From contig CAMDEA010000013.1 in the NCBI GenBank assembly GCA_945893045.1, positions 1 through 64,000 on the forward strand: 64,000 nt of DNA. Reading direction: 5' to 3'. Made by a program: the position numbers and the translations under genes. The notes under the pieces were generated by a model. It was not told the origin of the DNA. It did not search any database and saw only the letters and a program-made list of their open reading frames with translations. Source of the stretch: Planctomyces sp. SH-PL62. Lineage in GTDB: Bacteria > Planctomycetota > Planctomycetia > Planctomycetales > Planctomycetaceae. Below are positions 54,134 to 62,907 of the stretch, piece by piece. How positions within the stretch are numbered: the first letter of the stretch is position 1; each line of letters begins with the position of its first letter.

Positions 54134-54224
54134 CCGCTAATCGACACTAATTGACGCTAATTCCAAACAACTTCAATCAATTTCTGACCTGACTTGATTA
54201 GCGAAGATTAGCGTCGATTAGTGG
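54134..54224. repeat. AT-rich inverted repeat of CTAATCGACRCTAAT units
   Basis: The arms 54134-54161 and 54197-54224 pair with about three mismatches and are built from repeated GCTAAT. The AT-rich composition contrasts with the flanking GC-rich genes. It sits between divergent genes. Confidence 0.8.
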
Positions 54225-54294
54225 TGTCACAACAAACCATAGAAACTTTGACCGGCCGATTTTCGGCCACAACTTGCCGAGGAGATTTACCGAG

Positions 54295-55287
54295 ATGACT
54301 GCTCCGATTCGTGTCGCTGTGACGGGTGCCGCTGGCCAGATTGGGTACGCCATGATTTTCCGCATCGCGTCGGGTGAGGTCTTCGGGCCGAACCAGCCGG
54401 TGATCCTGCATCTGGTCGAAGTCCCGCCGGTGCTGCCCGCACTGACCGGCGTTCACATGGAGTTGGATGACTGCGCGTTCTCGACCTTGGCCGGAGTCGT
54501 CAAAGCCGACAGCGACCACTTGGAGGACGGCTTCCGCGACTGCAACTTCGTGATCTGCGTGGGCAGCGTGCCGCGCAAAGATGGCATGGAACGTTCCGAT
54601 TTGATCCGCATCAACGGCCCGATCTTCACGAAAACCGGCCAAGCGATTCAGAATGCCGCCGCGAAGGATGTGCGAGTGCTCGTCGTCGGCAACCCCTGCA
54701 ACACGAACTGTCTGATCGCGATGTCGAACGCTCCGAAGGTGCCGCGCGATCGTTGGTACGCGATGACGATGCTCGACCAGAACCGCGCTCAGAGTCAGTT
54801 GGCTCAGAAGGCGGGCGTGCCGGTCGGCTCGGTCAAAGGCTGTAACATCTGGGGCAACCACTCGGCGACGCAGTTCCCGGACTTCTATCACGCCCGGATC
54901 AACGGCCAGTCGGTGACGTCGGTCATCAAAGACGAGGCTTGGTTGAAGACGACGTTCATCGACACCGTGCAAAAGCGCGGAGCCGCCGTCATCAAAGCTC
55001 GCGGAGCCTCCTCGGCCGCGAGCGCTGCGAATGCCGCGCTCGACAGCGTGAAGTGCATCGTCCGTCCGACCGAAGCGGGCGACAGTTTCTCTGCTGCCGT
55101 GTGCAGCAAGGGTGAATACGGCATCGACTCCGACCTGATCGTCGGCTTCCCGCTGACCAGCAACGGCACGACCTGGAAGATCATCCCCGGCCAAGAGCAC
55201 AACGAATTCGCTCGCGAGAAAATCAACCTCTCGGTCAACGAGTTGAAGTCGGAACGGGACGTTGTCCGTGATCTGCTGCCGGGGTAG
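54295..55287 (+). CDS. mdh: Malate dehydrogenase
   Basis: 330 aa from ATG 54295. It oxidises malate to oxaloacetate with NAD+ in the TCA cycle. The motifs [42 protein letters not shown] (substrate arginines), [13 protein letters not shown] and [17 protein letters not shown] (catalytic His) place it in the cytosolic-type (group 2) enzymes rather than the E. coli type. An in-frame ATG at 54274 would add seven residues; alignment of MTAPIRVAV with the family favours 54295. Confidence 0.96.
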   Translation: MTAPIRVAVTGAAGQIGYAMIFRIASGEVFGPNQPVILHLVEVPPVLPALTGVHMELDDCAFSTLAGVVKADSDHLEDGFRDCNFVICVGSVPRKDGMERSDLIRINGPIFTKTGQAIQNAAAKDVRVLVVGNPCNTNCLIAMSNAPKVPRDRWYAMTMLDQNRAQSQLAQKAGVPVGSVKGCNIWGNHSATQFPDFYHARINGQSVTSVIKDEAWLKTTFIDTVQKRGAAVIKARGASSAASAANAALDSVKCIVRPTEAGDSFSAAVCSKGEYGIDSDLIVGFPLTSNGTTWKIIPGQEHNEFAREKINLSVNELKSERDVVRDLLPG

Positions 55288-55351
55288 GCTGCTGAGAACG
55301 CTGAAGTGGCGAGGTCATGTTGAACTCGACACTGTTTTGGGGAGCGAACTC

Positions 55352-55681
55352 ATGTTTGATGTCACCACGTTGGATTCTCTCAAGCAACTCACCGCGGACG
55401 ATCGCCGTGAGTTGGTTGAGGAACTTTGGTTGAGTCTCGCCGACCAGCCATTCTTCCCGGAACTGTCTGACGATTTGAGGCAGGAACTTGTGCGCCGCCG
55501 CGACGAGGTCATCGCGCACCCAGAACGATCGCGTACCTGGGAGGACTTCGTCCCGGAAATCACCGCCGAAGTGAAAGCACTACTTGACGAACGCTTGGCG
55601 GATGACGAGGCCAATCCTGATGACGTCATGACATGGGAGGAAATGAAGGCTGAACTCCGTGCCGAGCGAGGCCAAGCATGA
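55352..55681 (+). CDS. Addiction-module antitoxin-like protein with duplicated C-terminal motif
   Basis: 109 aa from ATG 55352, with GGGAG 8 nt upstream. LKQLTADDRRELVEELWLSLAD and LRQELVRRRDEVIAHPERSRTWEDF resemble the small addiction-module components of the TIGR02574 type (pattern LDRRLAEYEANPDAGSSWEEVKARL). Unusually, the motif occurs twice: the second copy is LLDERLADDEANPDDVMTWEEMKAEL. Such proteins normally precede a ParE/RelE toxin gene. Here only a 20-codon stub follows, overlapping by ATGA. Confidence 0.8.
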   Translation: MFDVTTLDSLKQLTADDRRELVEELWLSLADQPFFPELSDDLRQELVRRRDEVIAHPERSRTWEDFVPEITAEVKALLDERLADDEANPDDVMTWEEMKAELRAERGQA

Positions 55682-55740
55682 CTTGGCCGCTGGTCATTCA
55701 GCGGCTTGTCGAGCGAGTCCTGTTGACCGTTGCCAGGTGA
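55678..55740 (+). pseudogene. Remnant of a ParE/RelE-type toxin start
   Basis: ATG 55678 overlaps the antitoxin stop as in intact modules. The 20 codons (MTWPLVIQRLVERVLLTVAR) keep the typical opening of RelE/ParE toxins (MTWPLVI...AERDL) and then stop at TGA 55738. The rest of the toxin is absent. Short, so only suggestive. Confidence 0.45.
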
Positions 55741-55751
55741 TTCCGTGGAAA

Positions 55752-56741
55752 TCAAGCCGGCGTGGTCGTGTAAAACAGCTCTCTGAAGATCGCCCGCAGT
55801 CGGCCATTCTTCGTGGCTTCGACCGCGGCTTGAACTCGCTGGCGGATGTCGGGGTAAAAGCGGTTCGGGGCGAGTGCTCGCAAAGCAGTTTCGGAAGCCT
55901 TCGTGACGGACGTGAGGACCGAGACCAAAAAGTCCACCGCCAGCACATGGCGTGAGAGACCGAGGCTGATCAGCAGCGATTCATTCAAGTCGCCGTCGTC
56001 GGTCCGTTTCCAAGTTTCGATGAGAATTTGAATCGCATGGGGGCGTCCGCATTCGCCCAGCGCGGCGGCGGCTTCGCAGACGAGCTGCTCGTTCGAGTGC
56101 CGCAGATATCGGGCGACGAACGGAACGGACTCTTCAGGACGCAGACGCAACAGCGCGCTGAAGCAGGCTCCAGTGACTTCGACTTCCGAATCGCCGCACT
56201 GCACTTTGACTCGGAGCAGCGGGATCACGCATTCATGCCCGACATCGGCGATCGCGTTGACGGCATGAACGCGAGCCACTCGTTCGGAGTCCGCCAGCAA
56301 TTCCGTCATCGCGATCAGCTTGTCGTTGACGCCGATCCTCCACGACCGAGCCAGCAGCGCGGCACAACCACCGCGCACGTTGACCGCCGTGTCTGAAGCT
56401 TTCGGCCAGCCAGGCTCGATCTGCACGTACTTCATGCCGGCCAGGCAGAAATCGGGATCGTCGAAGCCGAGCCGCGCGAGCGCATCGACAATCGCTGTCT
56501 TTGCCGTGCAACCACGATCCCGTTCTGGCTCGGAACAGAGTGGCGGCCAAAGTGATTTCAATTCGTCGGTGAACTCGGTGAGTTCCCGCTCGCCGATGAT
56601 CTCCGCTGCTTTCGCAACCACGAGGTTCGACGCCTCGTGCAAGCAACGCCGCAGGTCGGCGTGAGCGGCTTCCGAGTCAGGCTCGTTGGTGAGTTCCGCG
56701 AGTCGCTTCAGTCGGGCATCAATGGGATTGGCTTTTACCAT
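55752..56741 (-). CDS. HEAT-repeat protein
   Basis: 329 aa from ATG 56741; a longer frame to 56801 has a less family-like start. Alternating helix pairs (ADLRRCLHEASNLVVAKAAEI, VARVHAVNAIADVGHECVIPLLRVK, VTGACFSALLRLRPEESVPFVARYL, LVCEAAAALGECGRPHAIQILIETW) are HEAT or PBS-lyase-type repeats that form a protein-binding solenoid. There is no signal peptide, so it should be cytoplasmic. No partner is evident. Confidence 0.8.
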   Translation of the reverse strand: MVKANPIDARLKRLAELTNEPDSEAAHADLRRCLHEASNLVVAKAAEIIGERELTEFTDELKSLWPPLCSEPERDRGCTAKTAIVDALARLGFDDPDFCLAGMKYVQIEPGWPKASDTAVNVRGGCAALLARSWRIGVNDKLIAMTELLADSERVARVHAVNAIADVGHECVIPLLRVKVQCGDSEVEVTGACFSALLRLRPEESVPFVARYLRHSNEQLVCEAAAALGECGRPHAIQILIETWKRTDDGDLNESLLISLGLSRHVLAVDFLVSVLTSVTKASETALRALAPNRFYPDIRQRVQAAVEATKNGRLRAIFRELFYTTTPA

Positions 56742-56872
56742 CGTCTGACTCTCGCGCTTGTAGGGTAGGACAAGCGGCACTTCGCCGCGCCGGCCCACCA
56801 CCCGGCGAACAACGCCATTATTGAAACCGAGATTGGTGGGCTGATGCTTGTACTAACCATTCGTGTTTGAGT

Positions 56873-56933
56873 TCCGATCCGTGTGCGAAGTGCGTTCGCC
56901 CTGAATTCGAACGCACTTCGCACACGGATCGGA
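56873..56933. repeat. Inverted repeat, 26-nt perfect arms, CACACGGAT family
   Basis: The arms 56873-56898 and 56908-56933 are perfect reverse complements around 9 nt. A shorter echo (CACACGGATC) follows at 56939. The family recurs at 60301-60392. The rest of the 315-nt gap (56742-57056) has an imperfect GTAGGACAAGC-type inverted repeat but no gene. Confidence 0.9.
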
Positions 56934-57056
56934 CCTTCCACACGGATCAAAACACATTTCCGAATCACCACCGAGAATCAGTCCTTCAAGTGCCAGACTT
57001 ATTGCGACCTGTCACTGCAACCCGAAAGCCCGACAGAATGATTCTCGGATGGATTG

Positions 57057-58814
57057 TTACGGCGCAACCTGCTTCCGTTGTTGTTCGTACTCTTTGGCAA
57101 CTCGCTCTGACGGCCAAGCGACTAACGTGAGGCGGACTTCGTCGAGTTGTCCGTGAAACATCTGCGTCTTGCTGGCGACGTAGTGGCCGAACTCCAGCGG
57201 ATGACCGATGGCCGCTCCGATCGAGCCGTCCGAGCGGGGCGATTCGGCCGAGAGTTTTCCGTTGACGTAGATCCGTTTGTGACCGGCTTTCGGATCGAAG
57301 ACGACCGTCACCATCGACCACGACTTGGCGGGCAGCGGTTGTTTCGCCGCGAGCGTGTCCCAGGCTTTGTCTTCGGCGGTGCGGGTTTCAAAGCGGGGGA
57401 TTGCATCTGTGCCAAGGTAAATGTTCCAGCCATGCTTCGACACGAGATAACCGTTGCCGGTGATGGACTCCGGCCGCACCCACAGCGAGATCGTGAGCGG
57501 GCCGGTCAATCTCAGTGACGTTACATTGCCGGCGGAGGCGACGCTGGTTTTGCCGTCGAAAAGCAGTGCCGATCTGCCGGTCGCGGTGCTGATCGGCTTG
57601 GCACCTTTCAATTCCAACGGATGCCGGCCGGCAGAATCTTTCGCGGTCGAGGACTGATCGGTCAACTCGTCGAACGAGTAATGCAGCACAAGTTCGTCGG
57701 CCAGTTTCGGCGCAGGCTCAGTTGGTTTCGCTGCCGGTTTGTCAGCGACGGCCAGTTCGATCGGAACCGGCATGCGATAGATGTCGAAGCCGCCGTCGCG
57801 CATCGAAACGAACGCGAGCGATTTTCCATCCGGAGACCACGCGGCTTGATCGTCGGTCGCGGAATGCCGAGTTAGATTCAGCAGGTCGCTGCCATCGGCT
57901 CGCATGAGCCAGATGTCGTAGTTGCCTGAACGATTCGAGGTGAAGCTGAGCCAGCGGCCATCGGGCGACCAGCGCGGATGCGTGTCCAGACCGGGCGATT
58001 TCGTGAGCCGAGTCAACTCGGTGCCGTCGGGGCGGACTTTGTAGATCTCGATGTTGCCATCGCGATCGGTGGCGAATGCGATCCACTCGCCATCCGGGGA
58101 CCAATCGGGTTGATGGCAATACGAGCCATCGACCTGCACGATTTGTGCGAGGTTCTTGCCATCAGCATCGACGACAAACAACCGCTCGGTCGTGCTGACC
58201 GCGCAGATCCGTTTGCCATCGGGCGACCAACACGGTTCTTCGCCAATACTCACTCCTTGGCTGGGGATGAGTTTTCGCAGTCGCGACGCTTTGAACTCGA
58301 GATCGACGTCACAGACGAACGTGTCCTTCGAGGAGTTGCCGGTGTCGTTGCCGCCGCCGGAGAGGACCAGTTGCTTGCCGTCGGGCGACCAGGCCGGATG
58401 CTCTTGGATTTGCACTTCGCGATCGAATTCGGCCAGCAGCCGCCGGTCATCGGTGCCGTCTGCTTTGACGAGATGTAACCCGACCAGAATCTGATTAGAC
58501 GCTCGCCGATTGGCGTAGTGCCGCGAGTAAACAATGTGTGTGCCGGTTGGCGAATACCGTAAGAAGAATTTGGAGAAGTGCGTCTTCGTCAGACGCGTCG
58601 CTGGAGCAACAGACTCTTGAGCAGTCATGACCTTCGGCAGTCCGATCGCCCATAAGAGCGTCGCCACGAACAACCAGCCGCACGACTGCTGCCGCCCCCC
58701 ATTCCCTTGACCACATTCCTTTGATTGCCAATCGCGAATCAAAGGAATGTGGTCAAGGGAATGGGACGAGCGGGCGACTGCCGGATTCATGGCCGAGGTC
58801 ATCATCGGACTCAT
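57057..58814 (-). CDS. TolB-like beta-propeller protein with C-terminal LamG domain
   Basis: 585 aa if it starts at ATG 58814, which overlaps the DUF1501 stop by ATGA and implies coupled translation. Residues 17-39 are encoded by a palindrome. The hydrophobic export segment comes only after it (CGWLFVATLLWAIGLPKV), so the signal peptide has a long leader. Six WD40-like TolB blades follow (HPAWSPDGKQLVLSGG, EPCWSPDGKRICAVS, QPDWSPDGEWIAFATD, HPRWSPDGRWLSFTSN, QAAWSPDGKSLAFVS), then a LamG/concanavalin-like domain (LHYSFDE, LTISLWVRPESI, HKRIYVNGKL, GQLDEVRL). It is probably an exported binding protein paired with DUF1501. Confidence 0.85.
   Translation of the reverse strand: MSPMMTSAMNPAVARSSHSLDHIPLIRDWQSKECGQGNGGRQQSCGWLFVATLLWAIGLPKVMTAQESVAPATRLTKTHFSKFFLRYSPTGTHIVYSRHYANRRASNQILVGLHLVKADGTDDRRLLAEFDREVQIQEHPAWSPDGKQLVLSGGGNDTGNSSKDTFVCDVDLEFKASRLRKLIPSQGVSIGEEPCWSPDGKRICAVSTTERLFVVDADGKNLAQIVQVDGSYCHQPDWSPDGEWIAFATDRDGNIEIYKVRPDGTELTRLTKSPGLDTHPRWSPDGRWLSFTSNRSGNYDIWLMRADGSDLLNLTRHSATDDQAAWSPDGKSLAFVSMRDGGFDIYRMPVPIELAVADKPAAKPTEPAPKLADELVLHYSFDELTDQSSTAKDSAGRHPLELKGAKPISTATGRSALLFDGKTSVASAGNVTSLRLTGPLTISLWVRPESITGNGYLVSKHGWNIYLGTDAIPRFETRTAEDKAWDTLAAKQPLPAKSWSMVTVVFDPKAGHKRIYVNGKLSAESPRSDGSIGAAIGHPLEFGHYVASKTQMFHGQLDEVRLTLVAWPSERVAKEYEQQRKQVAP
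58698..58765. repeat. In-frame palindrome near the 5' end of the TolB-LamG gene, 29-nt perfect arms
   Basis: The arms 58698-58726 and 58737-58765 are perfect reverse complements around 10 nt. It encodes HSLDHIPLIRDWQSKECGQG between the coupled start codon and the export segment. Confidence 0.95.
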
Positions 58815-60184
58815 CCCAGTTCGCTGATTGGCGTGCCCAGGACTTCGGAGCCTTTGACGAACAACTCGAGCTTGTCGAGGCCCATCTTTTCGAGCACCGT
58901 CACATGGAGATCGACGGGGTGGATCGGACGCGACGCGGGATAACCGCCGTCGGGAGTGCTCGAACCGATCACTGTTCCGCCTTGCGTGCCACCACCCGCG
59001 ACAACCACCGAATAGCCGAACGGCCAATGTTCTCGGCCGCCGATGCTGCTGATCTCTGGGCTGCGGCCGAACTCCCCCATCGCGATCACCAGCGTGGAAG
59101 CCAAAAGACCGCGCGATTCGAGATCGGTTAGCAACGCAGTGAAGGTGCGATCGAAGATCGGGCAGAAGCGATCCTGCATCCGCTCGAACAAGCGATAGTG
59201 CAGATCCCATCCGCCGTCGCCCCCTTGCTGTTCGTCTTCCGCATCGCCACTCCAATTGACTTGGACGAACGGCACGCCGGACTCGATCAATCGGCGGCCG
59301 AGCAAACAATTCTGGCCGAAGACCGTGTGGCCGTATCGCTCGCGAAGTTGGTCCGGCTCTTCGCCCACATTCAACGCACGCTTCGCGCTGGCAGAGGTCA
59401 GCAGTCCGAAAGCTTTGCGTTGCAGGTCATCGAATCGCGACGCATCCGCGGCTTCGGTGCGCCGCTGAATGTCATCCAATCCGGCAAGCAGCGTTTTGCG
59501 ATCGGTCAACCGCGATCCGCCGATCCCGGCGAGCGGTTCAATCGACGGCGGAATCTTGAAGCCGTCTTCATGAGTGAAGCTGTCGATGCGGAAGGGATCG
59601 TGAGCGGCTCCGAGCGCTCCGGCCAATTGCCCGCGCAGATCGGCACCGCTGACTTTGCAATTCGGACCGATGGCCGTGAACGCCGGCCAATCCCCCGATC
59701 GGCGACGAGTCAGATACGACACCAGCGAACCCATGCTCGGCCGGACACGACCGGGGAACGGCACGGCCCCCGACGCCTGCGAGCCATTCGAGCTGCCGGT
59801 CAACGCAACCGTGCCTCCCTGATTATGGTCCTTCATGTCATGAGCCATGCTGCGGATGATCGTGAACAGCCGCGAGTTCTCCGCGCACATCGGCAACAGC
59901 TCGCTGATCTGCATCCCCGGCGACGCGGCCGCGATCGGCCCGTAGCAACCCCGAATCTTTGACGGGGCATTCGGTTTTGGATCCCACATCTCATAGGAGC
60001 TAGGACCACCCCACATCCAGAGCAGCAAAACGGACTTCACCGCCGGACTCGATTCCGCGGCCGCACTCCGCGCCAACAGTTGTGGCAGCGAAAGGCCGAT
60101 CGCCGAGCAGGCTCCCATTTGCAACAACGCTCGGCGGTTCAGGCCCTGGCAATCGCGAGTTGTCCTTCGTCCGAGTTCAATCAT
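58811..60184 (-). CDS. DUF1501 protein, Tat-exported (third copy)
   Basis: 457 aa from ATG 60184, preceded by a strong GGAGGTG 4 nt upstream; the in-frame extension to 60421 crosses a palindrome. The twin-arginine signal is LNRRALLQMGACSAIGLSLP. Family motifs are LLLWMWGGPSSYEMWDPKP, MQISELLPMCAENS, FTIIRSMAHDMKDHN, LLGRRLIESGVPFVQVNW, VIAMGEFGRSPEISSIGGREHWP and HPVDLHVTVLEKMGLD. It is coupled to the TolB-LamG gene by ATGA rather than to a DUF1549/1553 gene. Confidence 0.93.
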   Translation of the reverse strand: MIELGRRTTRDCQGLNRRALLQMGACSAIGLSLPQLLARSAAAESSPAVKSVLLLWMWGGPSSYEMWDPKPNAPSKIRGCYGPIAAASPGMQISELLPMCAENSRLFTIIRSMAHDMKDHNQGGTVALTGSSNGSQASGAVPFPGRVRPSMGSLVSYLTRRRSGDWPAFTAIGPNCKVSGADLRGQLAGALGAAHDPFRIDSFTHEDGFKIPPSIEPLAGIGGSRLTDRKTLLAGLDDIQRRTEAADASRFDDLQRKAFGLLTSASAKRALNVGEEPDQLRERYGHTVFGQNCLLGRRLIESGVPFVQVNWSGDAEDEQQGGDGGWDLHYRLFERMQDRFCPIFDRTFTALLTDLESRGLLASTLVIAMGEFGRSPEISSIGGREHWPFGYSVVVAGGGTQGGTVIGSSTPDGGYPASRPIHPVDLHVTVLEKMGLDKLELFVKGSEVLGTPISELG

Positions 60185-60300
60185 GCCGCACCTCCACCGG
60201 GAGACTGCTGGTTCGTAGCGGGCACCACGATGCCGAATTCTCTGCGGCCAATCAAGACTGTGTGCGGAAATTTGGCGGATGGGAGGGAATCTCGGGGAGA

Positions 60301-60392
60301 ACTTCGCACACGGATGCGAGAGCCGCACACGGATAAACGATGCAACTACCTTGTCTTCATCCGTGTGCGCCTCTCGCATCCGTGTGCGAAGT
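60301..60392. repeat. Inverted repeat, 34-nt arms with one mismatch
   Basis: The arms 60301-60334 and 60359-60392 pair at 33 of 34 positions around 24 nt. CACACGGAT occurs twice in each arm, linking it to 56873-56933. It lies between the divergent DUF1501 and M28 genes. Confidence 0.95.
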
Positions 60393-60482
60393 GCATGCTC
60401 TTCGATCTCGCCAGAACTCACCCCAACCGCGACAACTCCCCGATCATAAAGTCACCCGGCCAACGCCAACTGAAGCGATTTC

Positions 60483-62126
60483 ATGAAACTCAGAATGTCC
60501 GCTCGACTCCGATCGGTGGCGATTTCCATCGCGGGATTGCTCGCGATCGAGCTATTGATCTGCTGGCTGTATCGCGGCCCGCAACCAATTCCCGATGAGC
60601 CGCCCGACGAGCAGATGCCTCTCGATTCCCAAGACTTCTCCGCCGAGCGGGCCGTCAGCATTCACGAAGAACTGTTTCCGCCAAAGCCGCACCCGGCGGG
60701 GTCGGTCGAGAATTTGCTCGTACGTGACCGGTTGGTCGAACTGCTGCGGCAACGGCATTGGGAAGTCGAAGTCCAAACGGCGATTGTCGAGTCGGATGCC
60801 AAGGTCGTCATACACAATGTGCTGGCGCGAATCCCCCAGTTGGATCACTGGAAAGATCGCCGTCCACTCGTCCTCGCGACTCATTACGACTCCTGCCGAA
60901 CTGGACCTGGGGCTGGAGACGCCGGTAGTTGTGTGGCGGCTGTGATCGAATCCGCTCGCGCGCTCCTCTGTACTGACACAAGTTTTGGTCCCGGTTTTCA
61001 ACGGCCGATTTATTTGCTCTTCACAGACGGCGAAGAGTTGGGATTGCTCGGAGCGCACCAGTTCGTGAAGCGGCATCCCTTGTCGGCGCGAAAGCCGATC
61101 GTGCTGAACTTCGACGCGCGCGGGACCAGCGGGCCGGTGATGATGTATGAAACGCACCACGGCAATCGAGCGGCCATCGAAGCTTGGTCGAACGAATTGA
61201 CGCGACCTCGGATCACCGGATCGCTATTCACGGCGGTGTATCGGACGATGCCCAACAGCACCGACTTCACGGTGTTTCAACAGGCGGGCTGGCAGGGATT
61301 CAATTTCGCGATCGGCGACGGAGCACATCGCTACCACCAGCCGGAGGACACGCTGGCGAACCTCGACCGCCGCAGCTTGCAGCACTTTGGCGAGCAGGCC
61401 CTGAACCTGTCGCGACGGATTGCCACGACCGATGCCGAATTACCGACGACGGCGGGCGACGCGGCGTTCTTCGATGTGCTCGGCTTGTTCGTGGTCCATT
61501 ACCCGTTGTCATGGTGTCTGCCACTGAGCATCGCGGCTTGCGTACTCCTCTGCGTGATCAATCGCCGGACACTGCTCACGAGAGATTGCCACCGCGCGCG
61601 AATGTTGTTTGCCGCGACAATTCTCGGCGTATTGATCGCCAGCGCGGGAATCGGTTGGTTCTTGAGCCGGCTGATGCAAGACGTTGGGCTGTTGCCTCGC
61701 AACTTTGTGTGGTACGGACACGCGCTGAGCGCCGCGTTGTGGTTGGTCTCCACGGCGAGTAGTTTCGGGCTCGCCTCGTGGTTGCTGCGGCGCTGCTCGG
61801 CGGAAGCGTTGTGGAGCGCGCTGTGGTTGTGGGGATCGTTGGCGGGGATCAGCGTGGCGGGAATCGCGCCAGAGTTCAGTCCATTGTTTCTCTGGCCGGC
61901 GATACTCGCGGCAGGGTTGTCGATGACTCGGTGGAGCGTCGCGACTCGAACGATCCTCGTGACGCTGGGCAGCGCGGTGTTGCTGGTGCCGGTGCTGCAC
62001 TTGTTGTCGATTGCGCTCGGACCAGCAGCGGGAGTTCTGCTCTGTCCGGCATTCGCATTGGCGTTGATGCCTCTTTATTCTGCGTTGGGGTTGCCCGCTG
62101 TGAGATCAAGTTCTGCATGCGAATGA
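60483..62126 (+). CDS. M28-family metallopeptidase with C-terminal membrane domain
   Basis: 547 aa. An N-terminal anchor helix (SVAISIAGLLAIELLICWLY) precedes the M28 peptidase domain (about 60-330): VLATHYDSCRTGPGAGDAGSC (zinc His134 and bridging Asp), LLFTDGEELGLLGAHQFV (catalytic Glu and zinc Glu), VLNFDARGTSG (zinc Asp) and HRYHQPEDTLANL (zinc His). About six to eight membrane helices follow (FVVHYPLSWCLPLSIAA, FAATILGVLIASAGIGWFL, TILVTLGSAVLLVPVLHLL). The build resembles the ER metallopeptidase/Fxna-type M28 proteins. It probably trims peptides at the outer face of the membrane. Confidence 0.9.
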   Translation: MKLRMSARLRSVAISIAGLLAIELLICWLYRGPQPIPDEPPDEQMPLDSQDFSAERAVSIHEELFPPKPHPAGSVENLLVRDRLVELLRQRHWEVEVQTAIVESDAKVVIHNVLARIPQLDHWKDRRPLVLATHYDSCRTGPGAGDAGSCVAAVIESARALLCTDTSFGPGFQRPIYLLFTDGEELGLLGAHQFVKRHPLSARKPIVLNFDARGTSGPVMMYETHHGNRAAIEAWSNELTRPRITGSLFTAVYRTMPNSTDFTVFQQAGWQGFNFAIGDGAHRYHQPEDTLANLDRRSLQHFGEQALNLSRRIATTDAELPTTAGDAAFFDVLGLFVVHYPLSWCLPLSIAACVLLCVINRRTLLTRDCHRARMLFAATILGVLIASAGIGWFLSRLMQDVGLLPRNFVWYGHALSAALWLVSTASSFGLASWLLRRCSAEALWSALWLWGSLAGISVAGIAPEFSPLFLWPAILAAGLSMTRWSVATRTILVTLGSAVLLVPVLHLLSIALGPAAGVLLCPAFALALMPLYSALGLPAVRSSSACE

Positions 62127-62135
62127 GGAGTTGTC

Positions 62136-62798
62136 ATGACACGTTGTTCGATCGGCTTGCTGTTGCTCGTTTTGGGATGCTCGCGCACACCCACGCTGAC
62201 TCCAAGCAGCCCGCCAGATCCGGGCTTCACGGAAACCGCGACGAAGTCCGAGCCGGTTGCCGAGGACACGAATGCTCCGCCCGCGCTGACCGTTGGATCG
62301 GCCGCTCCGGCGTTGAAGGTCGGACGATTCCTCAAAGGCGAGCCAGTGACGTCGTTTGAGCCAGGCAAGATCTACGTCATCGAGTTCTGGGCGACCTGGT
62401 GCCGCCCGTGCATTAAAGCGATGCCTCACATTTCCGAGTTACAAAAGCAGTTTCCCGAAGTGACGTTCATTGGCGTCAATGTCTGGGAAGAAGAAGTGTC
62501 CGAAGCGGAGGAAGTTTTCAAGAAGATGGAATCACAAATTGAGTATCGGATCGCCGTCGACGACGTCACCGACGGCAACCCGGATCACGGTGCGATGTCC
62601 ACGGCGTGGCTGAAGGCGGCGGAGATCAGCACCATCCCCACAGCCATCATCGTGGATGGCCAAGGCCGCATCGCCGACATCACGCATCCGATGGATCTGG
62701 ACGAGACATTGCCGCAGATCATCGCCGGCAAGTGGGACACCGCCGCGGCCGCCAAGCGGCATCTGAAAAGCGTCTTGAAAGAACGCGAGCAGCAGTAA
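62136..62798 (+). CDS. TlpA/ResA-like thioredoxin-fold lipoprotein
   Basis: 220 aa, with GGAG 7 nt upstream and only 9 nt after the M28 stop, so probably co-transcribed. The lipobox LLLLVLGC places the lipid anchor on Cys15. After a Pro/Thr-rich spacer the redoxin domain has IEFWATWCRPCIKAMPHI (WCRPC, Cys89 and Cys92), FIGVNVWEEEVSEAEE and the cis-proline motif ISTIPTAIIVD. Periplasmic proteins of this kind reduce disulfides, for example during cytochrome c maturation. Confidence 0.93.
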   Translation: MTRCSIGLLLLVLGCSRTPTLTPSSPPDPGFTETATKSEPVAEDTNAPPALTVGSAAPALKVGRFLKGEPVTSFEPGKIYVIEFWATWCRPCIKAMPHISELQKQFPEVTFIGVNVWEEEVSEAEEVFKKMESQIEYRIAVDDVTDGNPDHGAMSTAWLKAAEISTIPTAIIVDGQGRIADITHPMDLDETLPQIIAGKWDTAAAAKRHLKSVLKEREQQ

Positions 62799-62811
62799 CC
62801 TTGCCGAGTCG

Positions 62812-62894
62812 CTCACGGCGCTCGTAGTGACCCGATTCATCGGGGCAGAATCGCTCTCGACCCCATCAATGGAGTCATTACGAGCGCGCTGACA
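62812..62894. repeat. Imperfect inverted repeat between convergent genes
   Basis: CTCACGGCGCTCGTAGTGAC at 62813-62832 pairs at 16 of 20 positions with 62875-62894; the core GCGCTCGTARTGAC is shared. It is weaker than the other elements and may be an older, decayed copy. Confidence 0.55.
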
Positions 62895-62907
62895 GATTCG
62901 TCTTGGC

